From JANYHF01 sp963732765 (GTDB lineage Bacteria > Pseudomonadota > Alphaproteobacteria > Rhizobiales > Hyphomicrobiaceae), in contig CAVTAS010000008.1 in assembly GCA_963732765.1 (NCBI GenBank), positions 434,001 to 498,000 of the forward strand: 64,000 bases of DNA. Direction: 5' to 3'. A program made the position numbers and the translations under genes. How positions within the stretch are numbered: the first letter of the stretch is position 1; every line of letters begins with the position of its first letter. The notes under the pieces were generated by a model. It saw only the letters and a list, made by a program, of their open reading frames with translations. It was not told where the DNA came from and made no database searches. This document shows positions 8,039 to 16,883 of this stretch, one piece after another.

Positions 8039-8293
8039 GCGGGGTTCCGGAGCTTAAGAAATTAGTCATTTACATCAATGGTTTAGATCGACATCGCATG
8101 AGATCGGCTACGCGAACTTGGCGGCCGTGGCGCGGCTGCGTCAAAAGTGTTGCAAATGCCCCGTCCACCCGTGTTAGACAGCACGGTTTCCAGTTTCGGA
8201 TTTCAGCGCGGGAGCGCGCTTTTGATAGGAATTCCGACTGGTCACGTCAAGATTTTCCAGCGCCGCCGCGCCCAACAGAAGCGACACCCGCCA

Positions 8294-8947
8294 ATGCCTG
8301 AAGTCACCATCAATGGCCCAGCCGGGCGCATCGAGGCGCGTTACCATCACGAGGCCGCCGCCAGCGCGCCGATCGCCCTCATCCTGCCGCCGCATCCGCA
8401 TCCGCATCTCGGCGGAACTATGAGCCATCCCATTGTTTATCAACTGTATTATGCCTTTGCCGAACGCGGATTTTCAGTTCTCAGATTTAACTTCCGCGGC
8501 GTCGGCCGCAGCCAAGGCGTCTACGATAATGGCCCCGGCGAGCTGTCCGATGCGGCCTCCGCGCTGGATTGGCTGCAAGTCTACAATCCGGACGCCCGCC
8601 AGTGCTGGATCGCAGGGCCGACGTTCGGCGCCTGGATCGGCATGCAGCTCTTGATGCGCCGGCCCGAAATCAGCGGCTTCGTGTCGGTCTCTCCGCCGGC
8701 AAATCTCTATGATTTCAGCTTCTTAGCGCCCTGTCCCGCCTCCGGCCTGATGGTCAGCGGCGAGAAGGACCGGGTGGTGCCGCCGCAATCGGTGACCGAT
8801 CTGGTGGGCAAGCTGAAGACGCAAAAGGGCATCCAGGTCGAGCACAAGATCCTGCCCGGCGCTAACCACTTCTTCGCCGACCACATGGAAATCCTGATCA
8901 AGACGGTCGGCGACTATGTCGACAAGCGCATGGCGGCCAGCGAATAG
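8294..8947 (+). CDS. Alpha/beta hydrolase (COG2945-like) with altered nucleophile elbow
   Basis: A 217-residue cytoplasmic alpha/beta hydrolase. Recognisable blocks are HPHPHLGGTMSHPIVYQL, RFNFRGVGRSQG, PANLYDFSFLAPCP, the acid region SGEKDRVVPP and the C-terminal His in PGANHFF. The start at 8294 (MPEVTINGPAGRIEARYH) is where family similarity begins; the longer frame upstream is not conserved. The elbow that normally reads GFSFGAW is here GPTFGAW, so the serine nucleophile is replaced by Thr110. It is divergent from the cysteine desulfurase gene. The natural substrate of the family is not known. Confidence 0.85.
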   Translation: MPEVTINGPAGRIEARYHHEAAASAPIALILPPHPHPHLGGTMSHPIVYQLYYAFAERGFSVLRFNFRGVGRSQGVYDNGPGELSDAASALDWLQVYNPDARQCWIAGPTFGAWIGMQLLMRRPEISGFVSVSPPANLYDFSFLAPCPASGLMVSGEKDRVVPPQSVTDLVGKLKTQKGIQVEHKILPGANHFFADHMEILIKTVGDYVDKRMAASE

Positions 8948-8953
8948 AAAAGA

Positions 8954-8975
8954 GCCCGGGAGTGGGGTCCCGGGC
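8954..8975 (+). terminator. Terminator-like hairpin after the hydrolase gene
   Basis: An 8-bp perfect stem, GCCCGGGA (8954-8961) with TCCCGGGC (8968-8975), and a 6-nt loop, seven bases after the stop codon. No T-tract follows, so it is a weak or factor-assisted terminator at best, and it may serve both converging genes. Confidence 0.5.
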
Positions 8976-9014
8976 CAAGTCGCTGGGTAAAGCCTTGACG
9001 TCTATGTAGAAAAC

Positions 9015-9734
9015 TCAGTTCTTGAACAGCCAGCTGAGGGCGTGATGGCGGGGCGGCGGCAGCAAATCCACTGTCGGAGCGTCGGCATAGGCCGGTTCGG
9101 CGTGGTCATCGGCCTGCACCATGTAGCCGTAGGCGCTGCGCGGGGCGGGATAGGCCGGACGGGTCTCCTCAACCAGCGAGAAGCCCGGATCGGCGGGGCG
9201 CACGATGGCCAGTTTGGTCTGGTCGACGAGGCCTTCAACCGTGCCGCGACGGGTCTTGAAGCTCACCTGGCAGTAGCCGTCCTGGCACGGGCCGCAAGCC
9301 GGCAACATTGTGGTCGAGCCTGGGATGCGGGCCTGCACACCGTAGCCATCGAAGCCCATCAGCGGCACCGACTGCCGGCGGGCGACATTAACCACGCGGT
9401 AGACCGTCGCCTCGCCCCGGTCGTCGGCAGCCAGGAACTGCGATTCAACCCAGCCGGTCGCATCGTAGCCGTTGGTCTGGCGGTAGCTCAGCTGCACCCA
9501 ATGGCCCTGGCGCACGCCGGTGGCGCGCAAGTTGCGGGCGTCGAACGGCACCTCGGCAGTCAGGCCAGCCCAGCGGGCGGGACCGGCCATAAGCTTCATG
9601 GTCTGGGCGCCGGAGAGGCCGACGACGCGGAAGCTGTCGCCACCCTGGATGTCGGCAGCGGCGGGCAGGGCGGCCGCGCCGAGCAGCGAGAGGGCGAGAA
9701 GGGCGGTGGCGGCGAGGGATGAGAGCATGCGCAT
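9015..9734 (-). CDS. Exported protein with SH3-like repeats
   Basis: A 239-residue secreted or periplasmic protein. The ATG at 9734 opens a signal peptide (MRMLSSLAATALLALSLLG...PAAA). Two SH3b-like segments follow, recognised by GHWVQLSYRQTNGYDATGWV and QVSFKTRRGTVEGLVDQ, each ending in a Gly-rich strand and a tryptophan or valine turn. Cysteines in CGPCQDGYC suggest a disulphide. The C-terminal 60 residues are Pro/Ala-rich and low in complexity. Such domains often bind cell-wall peptides. It is divergent from the multicopper oxidase gene. Specific function unknown. Confidence 0.75.
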   Translation of the reverse strand: MRMLSSLAATALLALSLLGAAALPAAADIQGGDSFRVVGLSGAQTMKLMAGPARWAGLTAEVPFDARNLRATGVRQGHWVQLSYRQTNGYDATGWVESQFLAADDRGEATVYRVVNVARRQSVPLMGFDGYGVQARIPGSTTMLPACGPCQDGYCQVSFKTRRGTVEGLVDQTKLAIVRPADPGFSLVEETRPAYPAPRSAYGYMVQADDHAEPAYADAPTVDLLPPPRHHALSWLFKN

Positions 9735-9872
9735 GGCCGTTAAAACTCCATTGGGGTTGGGCGTCGGCTTCGATTTGTGTAAGCCCATAAGACCACACCC
9801 GCCCTGAAACGGCCCTGAACGCGCCGTTCATGTGGCGTACAGGATTGCGGTCCTGAATGTTGATTGATCTTC

Positions 9873-11303
9873 ATGAGGTTAGGGATGGCGTGGGGTGCTG
9901 GACGAGGACTGACGCGGCGCCAGATGCTGGCGGGCGCCGCTGCGGGTACGCTTGCCTTGCGCGCTCCGGGAGCTGGCGGCTCGACCCTGCCAGCCGTCCC
10001 GCTCGAAGCGACTATCACCCGCGCCTCCTTGACCGGCGGCGTCGGCCCCAAGACGGCGGTCTGGGCCTTCGGCGGAACGGTGCCGGGACCGGTGCTGCGC
10101 GCCCGCCAGGGGGAGGAGTTCGCGCTGCAATTCGGCAACAAGCTGCCGGAGCCGAGCGCCATCCATTGGCATGGCCTGCGCATCGCCAACGCCATGGATG
10201 GCGTGCCGGGGTTGACTCAGGACGTGGTCGCCCCGGGGGCGATTTTCGACTACCGCTTCACCCCGCCCGACGCCGGCACCTTCTGGTACCACCCGCATGA
10301 GCGCTCGTTCGAGCAGGTGCCGCGCGGGCTTGCGGGTGCGCTGATCGTTGAGGAACGCAACCCGCCGCAGACCGACCGGGATCTCACTCTTCTGATCGGC
10401 GACTATCGGCTTGATAGCGAAAATGCGCTGATCGAAGGCTTCGGGTCGCGCCACGATCAATCGCATGCCGGGCGCCTGGGCAACCGCATCACCGTCAACG
10501 GACAGCCGCAAGCCGAGTTCAGGGTGCTTGCCAACGACCGCATCCGCCTGCGCCTGATCAACGCCTGCAGCGCACGCATTCTCAATCTACGGCTGGAGGC
10601 CAGCCAGCCCAAGCTGATTGCGGTCGATGGCCAGCCTGTTGGTCCGACCACCAGTTACGGCGAGGCGCTGACGCTGGGGCCGGGCAACCGGATCGATCTG
10701 ATGGTGGATATGATCGGTCCGCCGGATCACGTCATTCCGCTCACGGAGATTTCGGGCGAGCGGCGGGAACTGGTGCGGCTGGTGTTTCAAGGCGACCAGA
10801 AACGCCGTCCCAAACCGCTGGTCGCACCCATCGCCTTGACGCCTAACCCTTTGCCCGAACCCGGCCGCAAGGACGCGCTGACCGTGCCCTTGGTGATGAC
10901 CGGCGGGGCGGCGAGCGAGACGGATATGAGCGTGATGCGTGGCGGCTCGGGGCCGGTCTGGCAGTTCAACGGCAAGGCCGGCATGATCATGGCCGGCGGC
11001 AGCTCTCACGCCGACATGGGTGAACCCATGTTCCGTGCACCGCGCGGGCGTACGGTACATCTGCGCATCGAGAACCGGACCGCCTGGCCGCACGCGATGC
11101 ATGTGCACGGCCACCATTTCCGGCTGCTGGAGCGGCCGAACGGCCCCGACCCGCAGCCGTTCTGGTGGGATACGCTGCTGGTGCAGCCGGGTGAAACGTC
11201 CGTGATCGGATTTGTAGCGGACAATCCCGGCAAGTGGATGATCCACTGCCACATGCTGGACCATCAGGCCTCGGGCATGGATGCGTGGTTCGAGGTGGCG
11301 TAG
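9873..11303 (+). CDS. Tat-exported multicopper oxidase (laccase/CopA-like)
   Basis: Periplasmic multicopper oxidase with a twin-arginine signal (LTRRQMLAGAAAG, arginines 15-16), as expected for a protein exported folded. The copper-ligand sites are complete: HWH (98-100), HPH (140-142), HVHGHHF near residue 410 and the C-terminal HCHMLDHQASGM carrying the type-1 Cys. The first domain begins TITRASLTGGVGPKTAVWAF. The ATG at 9873 is chosen, with a TTG at 9864 as an alternative. Likely activities are oxidation of cuprous ion, phenols or other small reductants. The stop codon is the first base of a perfect 28-bp inverted repeat. Confidence 0.9.
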   Translation: MRLGMAWGAGRGLTRRQMLAGAAAGTLALRAPGAGGSTLPAVPLEATITRASLTGGVGPKTAVWAFGGTVPGPVLRARQGEEFALQFGNKLPEPSAIHWHGLRIANAMDGVPGLTQDVVAPGAIFDYRFTPPDAGTFWYHPHERSFEQVPRGLAGALIVEERNPPQTDRDLTLLIGDYRLDSENALIEGFGSRHDQSHAGRLGNRITVNGQPQAEFRVLANDRIRLRLINACSARILNLRLEASQPKLIAVDGQPVGPTTSYGEALTLGPGNRIDLMVDMIGPPDHVIPLTEISGERRELVRLVFQGDQKRRPKPLVAPIALTPNPLPEPGRKDALTVPLVMTGGAASETDMSVMRGGSGPVWQFNGKAGMIMAGGSSHADMGEPMFRAPRGRTVHLRIENRTAWPHAMHVHGHHFRLLERPNGPDPQPFWWDTLLVQPGETSVIGFVADNPGKWMIHCHMLDHQASGMDAWFEVA

Positions 11304-11391
11304 TAAAACGGGGACAGTTTACCTATTTCTTTGCAGGACCTCGCCCAGCAGACAGACCGTCGCAGAAATAGGTAAACTGTCCCCGTTTTAC
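11303..11391. repeat. Perfect 28-bp inverted repeat directly at the oxidase stop codon
   Basis: The arms 11303-11330 and 11364-11391 are exact reverse complements (core GGGGACAGTTTACCTATTTC) separated by 33 nt. The left arm starts on the last base of the TAG stop. GGGGACAG-type palindromes are commonly spread by REP-associated (RAYT-type) transposases; no such transposase is in the window. The structure would form in RNA from either strand and may act as a terminator. Confidence 0.85.
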
Positions 11392-11485
11392 TGCGGCCCA
11401 GTCAACAGAGCGTCGCGGCCGACCGACTGCACGCGGAGGGCTAGCCAATGGGCTTCTCGACTGCAAGTTCCTGCAATTCGGCAGG

Positions 11486-11905
11486 TCACGTCTTGTATTT
11501 CGCTCGCATGGCAGCAACGGATGTAACTATCAACTGCTCCAAGACATCTTGGTCCACGTCCGACAGCTTCTTAATGTAGAGGCAGGACTTGCCGGTGGAG
11601 TGTTTTCCGAGTTTGGCGAGCAGAGCTTCAGAGTCCGCAAACCCTGTCATGATGTAGAGCACGGTTGCGCTCTTACGCGGGGAAAAGCCGACCAGCGGCG
11701 CATCACCCTCGCGGCCGCTGGCGTATTTGTAGTGATAACTGCCAAAGCCAACTATCGACGGTCCCCACATCTTCGGCTGCTCTGCGGTTGTGCTTTGCAT
11801 CAGCCTAATGATCGTGTTTGCGTCCTCGCGCTTGGTTTGATCCGCGAGTGCGCCAATAAACGCCGCGACACTGGCGTTGGTGGGTTTGGTCTTGTTGTCT
11901 GACAC
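11486..11905 (-). CDS. DUF1801 domain-containing protein
   Basis: A 139-residue protein of the DUF1801 family, related to the YdhG/iron-chaperone-like fold. The characteristic MWGPSIVGFGSYHYKYASGREGD, the LVGFSPRK block and the C-terminal SCLYIKKLSDVD are all present. I choose the GTG at 11905 (MSDNKTKPTNASVAAF), which matches how family members begin; a longer ATG start at 11926 is possible. No operon partner is present. The molecular role of the family is poorly defined. Confidence 0.85.
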   Translation of the reverse strand: MSDNKTKPTNASVAAFIGALADQTKREDANTIIRLMQSTTAEQPKMWGPSIVGFGSYHYKYASGREGDAPLVGFSPRKSATVLYIMTGFADSEALLAKLGKHSTGKSCLYIKKLSDVDQDVLEQLIVTSVAAMRAKYKT

Positions 11906-12228
11906 TCTTCTGGCCTCATCATGCACTGAGTGCTGCCGTGACGGGCGTCTTGTCGCCGGTGATATTCGGCTATCCTACCAACAAGAAACCTGACGGCAAG
12001 ACGACATTGGATCGTGCGATCACTCTCCCAATTGGCCGAAGCCGTCGAATGGCTCATGGGTCCAATCCGACGCGACCGGGGGTCCGTGGCCTGTGCCCGC
12101 GCCATCGAAATCAGAACATGCAACTTGGTCAGCTGGCGCGTACCCTTCATGGCGCATATCGGCGATGTCCGATCTCTTGCGGGGCATGCAACGGTCTCCT
12201 CAAGCCTTGATCCCTGGGCGGTGGGCAT
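11906..12228. other. Gene-free interval of about 320 bp
   Basis: Open frames here are short, cross both strands and show no family features. I see no RNA gene or strong hairpin. It separates the start of the DUF1801 gene from the stop of the desaturase gene. Confidence 0.5.
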
Positions 12229-13335
12229 TCAGCCCTGACGCGCCCTGTCCGGCGTGGTCACCCTGTGGAACTCCTCTCGATAGGGTTTGGCCGTCGGCGG
12301 CAACTCGCGCTTGAGGAAATAGTCCTCATAGCGCAGCTGGCGCAGCCAGATCGGCACCATCTCGCGATAGCCGTGCCAGATCGAGGGATTGGGGGCCGGC
12401 AGATCGTCCTTGATCAGCTCATGCAACTTAGACAGGGCGTGATAGGGCACCATCGGGAACATATGATGTTCAACGTGATAGTTCATCTCCCAATAGATGA
12501 AGCGGCTGATCGGGTTCATGTAAACTGTGCGGGTATTCAGGCGGTGATCCAGAACGTTCTCGGCCAGCCCGCCGTGCTGCAATAGACCGGTCATGACGCC
12601 ATGCCAGGCGCCATACATCCGCGGCAGGCCGATGAACATCAGTGGCAGCCAGGAGCCGAGGTAAAGCGCGAGCCCGACGGTGGCCGCATAGATGGCGATA
12701 TGGACCCGACCAACCAGAACGGTCTTTGCCCATTCCGATTGCGGGATGTAATCCATCTCGGCCGCACTCAGGCGTCCGGACGCATTGCGCAGCAGGGCCT
12801 GCATCGAATACCAGGCGTCCATGATGCCGAAGATATTGAGCACGACACGCAGCAGATCCGGCGGGCGCATGACGGCAATCTCGGCATCGCGCCCGACGAT
12901 GATGGTGTCGGTGTGATGCCGGACGTGACTCCAGCGCCAGGTGACCGAATTGCGCATGATCATGAAGCTCGCGATCTCGTAGATCACGTCGTTCATCCAC
13001 GCTGTCTTGAAGGCCGTACCATGCTGGCATTCGTGCCAGCGCGAATCGCTCGATGAGCCATAGAGTGTGCCGTAGACGAAGAAGAACGGGACCGCAGCCC
13101 AACTGCCCCAGAAGTGGATGCCGCCGGCGCCCGAGAGCACGAACGCCGCGAACCAGATCATGGTATCGCGAAGGGCGGGATGGTCCGAGCGCTGCATCAG
13201 CTGTTTCATGGCCGCGCGCGGAACCTCGGAATGGTACCACTCGGCGGACGCCAGCCCGGTGTCGATTGCCCGCTGCCGGCTTTCGCCGACGAGGCTGTAA
13301 TCGCGCTGGACGGGGTGGGTCGCTGCTGTAGTCAT
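12229..13335 (-). CDS. Membrane fatty acid desaturase
   Basis: Di-iron integral membrane desaturase or hydroxylase, 368 residues. The three histidine clusters are clear: HECQH (101-105), HVRHH (137-141) and HVEHHMFP near residue 300. Hydrophobic spans (IWFAAFVLSGAGGIHFWG, the VPFFFVYGTLYG region and a double span before GLPRMYGAWHG) place them on the cytoplasmic face. It could desaturate acyl chains of lipids or act on a carotenoid-like or other hydrophobic substrate; the sequence alone does not decide. It is monocistronic, and a small hairpin separates it from the isomerase gene behind it. Confidence 0.88.
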   Translation of the reverse strand: MTTAATHPVQRDYSLVGESRQRAIDTGLASAEWYHSEVPRAAMKQLMQRSDHPALRDTMIWFAAFVLSGAGGIHFWGSWAAVPFFFVYGTLYGSSSDSRWHECQHGTAFKTAWMNDVIYEIASFMIMRNSVTWRWSHVRHHTDTIIVGRDAEIAVMRPPDLLRVVLNIFGIMDAWYSMQALLRNASGRLSAAEMDYIPQSEWAKTVLVGRVHIAIYAATVGLALYLGSWLPLMFIGLPRMYGAWHGVMTGLLQHGGLAENVLDHRLNTRTVYMNPISRFIYWEMNYHVEHHMFPMVPYHALSKLHELIKDDLPAPNPSIWHGYREMVPIWLRQLRYEDYFLKRELPPTAKPYREEFHRVTTPDRARQG

Positions 13336-13370
13336 GGATGGGCTCTCGTCTCATGGCTGAACAGTAGGTC

Positions 13371-13399
13371 GCCTCTCCCCGAGGTCACGGGGGAGAGGC
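13371..13399. repeat. Short CTCTCCCC/GGGGAGAG hairpin
   Basis: A 10-bp perfect stem, GCCTCTCCCC (13371-13380) with 13390-13399, and a 9-nt loop, in the 80-bp gap between the isomerase stop and the desaturase start. It looks like the minimal end-unit of the larger repeats and might also act as a weak terminator for the isomerase operon's upstream neighbour. Confidence 0.6.
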
Positions 13400-13415
13400 A
13401 TAGCCCGAACTCTCC

Positions 13416-14330
13416 TCAGACGCCGTGACGCTTCAGCTTGTCCTTCAGGAAGCGGAAGGCGCGCGGCACGTCATCCTCGCTCAGGTGCTCGATGATGATC
13501 GGGATGTTCGGGTGCTTTTCAGCGAGGCGCTGCACGTAGTAATCGTAGTTCAGGACGCCCAGGCCCGGGGCTGGCAACTCGATGGCGCCGACGCCGCGGA
13601 AGGAATGGCTTTCGGCAGCACCCTCGAACAGTTCGGCATGCTTCTCGCTGGTATCGGCGCCCGCGCTCTTTACGTCCTTGGCGTGAGCAATGCGGACTTT
13701 GTCGCTGAGCGTGTCGAAGATCTGCTTCAGGATCTTGTCCATCGAGCCGATATTGTGCGACTCGAAGTAGTTGGTCGGATCCATCAGCAAGCCGAGCGCG
13801 GGATGGTTCACTTCGGCGAACATGCGCACGGTCTCCTCGACCGAGCCGACGACATTGTTGACATAGGTCTCCAGCAGGAACGTCGCGCCGTGGTCATAGG
13901 CGATCTGCGACAGTTCAGCGATGACCTTGCGGCAGTCTTCAAAACCCTCTTCGGTCTTGTTCTTGGGATGGTGCACCCAGTCCGATTCGGTATTGAAGGT
14001 GCCAGTCTCTGAAATGACGTAGGGCGTGCCGAAATGCCGGGCGTTGCGAAGGATTGCCTTCAGGTGATCGTTGCGCTTCTTGCGCTCGGCCGGATCGGGA
14101 TGGACGATATTGGTGTAGCCGGAAATGCAGCAGATCGGCAGATCATACTCGCGGAATGTCTCACGAACGCGGATCGCCTTCTCTTTTGTAATCGACTCCG
14201 GGGTCGAGAAATCCATGTCCTTGAAGGACAGGTCGAGCTGGACGGAATTGAAGCCGATCGCCTTGATGCGGCGGGCTTGTTCCTCCAATGGGTATGGAAA
14301 ATAGCCGTTGAAGATGCCGAGCTGTATCAT
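13416..14330 (-). CDS. Sugar phosphate isomerase/epimerase (xylose isomerase-like TIM barrel)
   Basis: A 304-residue TIM-barrel enzyme of the IolE/xylose isomerase-like group. Candidate metal-binding residues lie at the strand ends in ISETGTFN, FLLETYVNN, LLMDPTNYFE, RIAHAKDVK and IIEHLSEDD, in the order expected for the family. GGAGGAAA lies directly upstream of the ATG at 14330. It follows the Gfo/Idh/MocA gene in the same direction (51-bp gap) and both diverge from a sugar importer, so it likely isomerises or epimerises the imported sugar or its oxidised form. The exact substrate is unknown. Confidence 0.85.
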   Translation of the reverse strand: MIQLGIFNGYFPYPLEEQARRIKAIGFNSVQLDLSFKDMDFSTPESITKEKAIRVRETFREYDLPICCISGYTNIVHPDPAERKKRNDHLKAILRNARHFGTPYVISETGTFNTESDWVHHPKNKTEEGFEDCRKVIAELSQIAYDHGATFLLETYVNNVVGSVEETVRMFAEVNHPALGLLMDPTNYFESHNIGSMDKILKQIFDTLSDKVRIAHAKDVKSAGADTSEKHAELFEGAAESHSFRGVGAIELPAPGLGVLNYDYYVQRLAEKHPNIPIIIEHLSEDDVPRAFRFLKDKLKRHGV

Positions 14331-14381
14331 GTTGTTTCCTCCGGTTGTTTATTGGTTAACTCAAGCAATTGCGATCAAGCT

Positions 14382-15479
14382 TCAGACATCGAATTCGGCA
14401 AGTTTGACGGCGCGGCCCTCTTGCATGGAGCGGTAGCCGGCCTCGACCAGCGCCATGGTCTTGACATTGTCAGCACCCGTTAGTTCCGGCCTGGTGCCGG
14501 ACTTCAGAGCGTATTGCAGCTGCTCCATGACGCCCAGGAAGGCATCCGGGAACCACATGGTCTCCCAGGTCGGCTGCACCCACTTGCCGCCGGTCGCCGT
14601 CTTTGAGCAGTAGCGCAACGTCGAGGGCGACCCCTTGGGATAGTCCGGCCAGCCGATGGTGCCCTGCGCCACGCCGTCGGTGCCTTCGACCCGCCACTTG
14701 ATGTAGCAGTCGCTCTCGTAGCCCTCATCGCGCGGGCCGCTCCAGACGTCCTCCATCGATACCGCCAGGACGCCGGAGGGAAACTTCAGTGTCGAGACGG
14801 TGATGCCGTCGGTGTGCTTGAAGGTCGTGCGCGGGTCGGTGCGAGCCGCAGTGTAGATCTCGCTCGGATCGCCGAACAGGAAGCGCAGGCAATCGAGATG
14901 GTGGATCGACATGTTGAGCAGGGTCAGCCGGCCATAGTCCTGCAGGAACGGCTGCCAGTGTGGAATGGCCCGCATTTCCACCGTGGCGAGCACCGGCGTT
15001 CCCAGCGATCCCTTGTCGAGGATCTGCTTCAGCACCCGCATCGATTGGTCAAAGCGCATGTTCTGGTTGACCGACAGCACCTTGCCGGCGGCCCGGCAGT
15101 CGGCCTCCAAGGCTTTGGCCTCGGCGAACGTCATGGCCAGCGGCTTTTGCGCCAGGATGGCCTTGATGTGCGGCTGCTTTAGCGCATGACGGATGAGAGC
15201 CGGTTGCTGGTCCGGCGGATAGGCGATGTCGAGGATCTCGACCTTGGCGTCCTCGATCAGGGCGTGCGGCGTGGCGTGCACCGTGGGTATGTTCCAGCGC
15301 TTGGCGACGGTGGTCGCCTTTTCCACGTTGCGCGAGGCGATGGCCACCACCGGGAACTTGGCGCGGTCATAGGACATCAGATGCACGTCGGCCATAATGA
15401 AGCCGGCGCCGATACAGCCGACCTTGAAGTCGCGGCACCGCACCTCGACATCAGGCGTAAAGCCCAGGCTGTCTGCCAT
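14382..15479 (-). CDS. Gfo/Idh/MocA family oxidoreductase
   Basis: NAD(P)-dependent sugar or polyol dehydrogenase, 365 residues. The Rossmann nucleotide site is KVGCIGAGFIMADVH near the N terminus and the EKP-type catalytic block appears as AILAQKPLAMT, here with Gln in place of the usual Glu. The C-terminal substrate domain contains MSIHHLDCLRFLFG. The start at 15479 has AAGGAG seven bases upstream; the longer open frame is not conserved. It forms an operon with the isomerase gene and is divergent from the importer genes, implying catabolism of the imported sugar. Confidence 0.9.
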   Translation of the reverse strand: MADSLGFTPDVEVRCRDFKVGCIGAGFIMADVHLMSYDRAKFPVVAIASRNVEKATTVAKRWNIPTVHATPHALIEDAKVEILDIAYPPDQQPALIRHALKQPHIKAILAQKPLAMTFAEAKALEADCRAAGKVLSVNQNMRFDQSMRVLKQILDKGSLGTPVLATVEMRAIPHWQPFLQDYGRLTLLNMSIHHLDCLRFLFGDPSEIYTAARTDPRTTFKHTDGITVSTLKFPSGVLAVSMEDVWSGPRDEGYESDCYIKWRVEGTDGVAQGTIGWPDYPKGSPSTLRYCSKTATGGKWVQPTWETMWFPDAFLGVMEQLQYALKSGTRPELTGADNVKTMALVEAGYRSMQEGRAVKLAEFDV

Positions 15480-15857
15480 GATGGTCTCCTTGCGCGAAAC
15501 GGTTGATGGATGCGCCGCAGCACGGCCGCTGCATTGCAGACCATGCACGCGGCGGGGATCGATGTCGATGCCGACCGAACTGCGAAGGCTGGTCATAGAC
15601 GGCTTCGGGCATGCCGATCTGCCGGACTTGGGCGACCCACCATTCAGGATCGGGCCGAATTCTTTTTGCCGACGCTTGGAACGGACGTGCGTTGTGTGCA
15701 ACGATGGACTGTCCTCGTAAGCGCTGGCTCGTACACACACCGAGAGCCTGACTTCCGTAGACCGGCCGGGCAAAACAGTGCTTGGACCTTCAGTGCCCGC
15801 CGTTGCGAGCTGTCGTCGACGAAATAATAACGTCTACACCCCAATGGAGGAAGCTCA
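15480..15857. promoter_or_regulatory. Divergent control region of the first sugar module
   Basis: A 378-bp interval between the catabolic pair (minus strand) and the importer operon (plus strand) must carry both promoters. A short palindrome CGTTG-TGTG-CAACG (15690-15703) is a candidate operator. No regulator gene is adjacent. The longer open frames crossing this interval are extensions of the Gfo/Idh/MocA frame and are not supported. Confidence 0.45.
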
Positions 15858-16799
15858 ATGAGACGGACACTTACCTATCTCGCCGTGGGCCTTATGCTCG
15901 GGCTCTCGGCCATGGTCTCGACGGCCAATGCCGCCGGCAAGACCTTCTACTGGATCTCCCATGGCGGCCCCGCCGATCCAGTCTGGACCTACTTCCTGGC
16001 TGGCGCCAAGCAGTGGGAAACCGATACCGGCAACAAGGTCAACACCTCGTTCCACTCTGGCGACGTGCCCTCGCACCAGGAAGCGGTTCGTGCCGCGATA
16101 GCCGCCAAGGCGGCCGGCATCGTTACCACCAGCCCCGATCCGGGCAGTCTGATCGAAGTTGTGAAGGAAGCCCGCGCCGCAGGTATCCCGATCATCAATT
16201 TCAATACGCCCGATCCCAAAGCCAACTTCCAAGCCTATGTCGGCGGCGATCTGGTGACATTTGGGCGCGGCTGGGCGCAATATCTCGTCAACAAGGGCCT
16301 GGTGAAGTCTGGCGACTTCGTCTGGATGCCCGTCGAAGTTCCTGGCGCCACCTACGGCGTTCAGGAAGAAGAAGGCATCGCCAGCGTCTTCAAGCCACTG
16401 AACATCACCTGGGAAGTCACCGAAACTAAATTGGATCAGGCCGAAGCCATCAATCGCATGGCCGACTATCTCACAGCCAACCGCACGAAGATCAAAGCCA
16501 TCATCGGTCTTGGCGATCTCGCGACCGGAAGCATCAAACGTGTGTTCGACCAGGTTGGCGTCAAGCCCGGCGAGATCCCGGTGGTCGGATGGGGCAACTC
16601 CAACGATACAACGCAGGAAGTGCTGAATGGCTATGTGAATGCGGCCCAATGGCAGGATCCTCAAGCCACCAGCTACGTCGCGCTCAGTCTGGCCTCGATG
16701 GCATCGGCCGGCATCCCGCCGGGCTTCAACGTCATCACAGGCGCATTGTATGAGAAAGATACCGCAGGGGTCTACGACAAGATCCTGTCTGGAAAATAA
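15858..16799 (+). CDS. Sugar ABC transporter substrate-binding protein
   Basis: Periplasmic binding protein of the ribose/fructose class (Peripla_BP_4-like), 313 residues. A Sec signal peptide (LMLGLSAMVSTANA-A) precedes the mature start GKTFYWISHGG. Ligand-site strands such as GIVTTSPDPGSL, IPIINFNTPD and IIGLGDLATGS are typical. TGGAGGAAG lies upstream of the ATG. It heads an operon with one permease and a single-domain ATPase, an arrangement like frcBCA. A 10-bp hairpin after the stop may favour higher yield of this protein than of the membrane parts. Ligand not determined. Confidence 0.92.
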   Translation: MRRTLTYLAVGLMLGLSAMVSTANAAGKTFYWISHGGPADPVWTYFLAGAKQWETDTGNKVNTSFHSGDVPSHQEAVRAAIAAKAAGIVTTSPDPGSLIEVVKEARAAGIPIINFNTPDPKANFQAYVGGDLVTFGRGWAQYLVNKGLVKSGDFVWMPVEVPGATYGVQEEEGIASVFKPLNITWEVTETKLDQAEAINRMADYLTANRTKIKAIIGLGDLATGSIKRVFDQVGVKPGEIPVVGWGNSNDTTQEVLNGYVNAAQWQDPQATSYVALSLASMASAGIPPGFNVITGALYEKDTAGVYDKILSGK

Positions 16800-16814
16800 T
16801 CGCAGCTTCATGGA

Positions 16815-16837
16815 CCTGCGGCAGATCCTGCCGCAGG
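16815..16837 (+). promoter_or_regulatory. Intra-operon hairpin after the binding-protein gene
   Basis: A perfect 10-bp stem, CCTGCGGCAG with CTGCCGCAGG, and a 3-nt loop 15 bases after the stop codon and 46 bases before the permease start. It has no T-tract. Such structures in binding-protein operons commonly protect the upstream mRNA or attenuate downstream expression; that role is inferred here. Confidence 0.6.
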
Positions 16838-16883
16838 CACCGCCCCTATCGTTCGAAACGCTTCGGCGCCAAGGAACACCTAC

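Noticed and set aside
14813..15182. Open frames on the plus strand opposite the Gfo/Idh/MocA gene and similar frames opposite ftsH, ureC and others
   Set aside because: They are antisense shadows typical of high-GC coding DNA and lack family features.
15690..15703. Short palindrome CGTTG-TGTG-CAACG as a proven operator
   Set aside because: Only five bases per arm and no regulator adjacent; mentioned only as a candidate within the control region.
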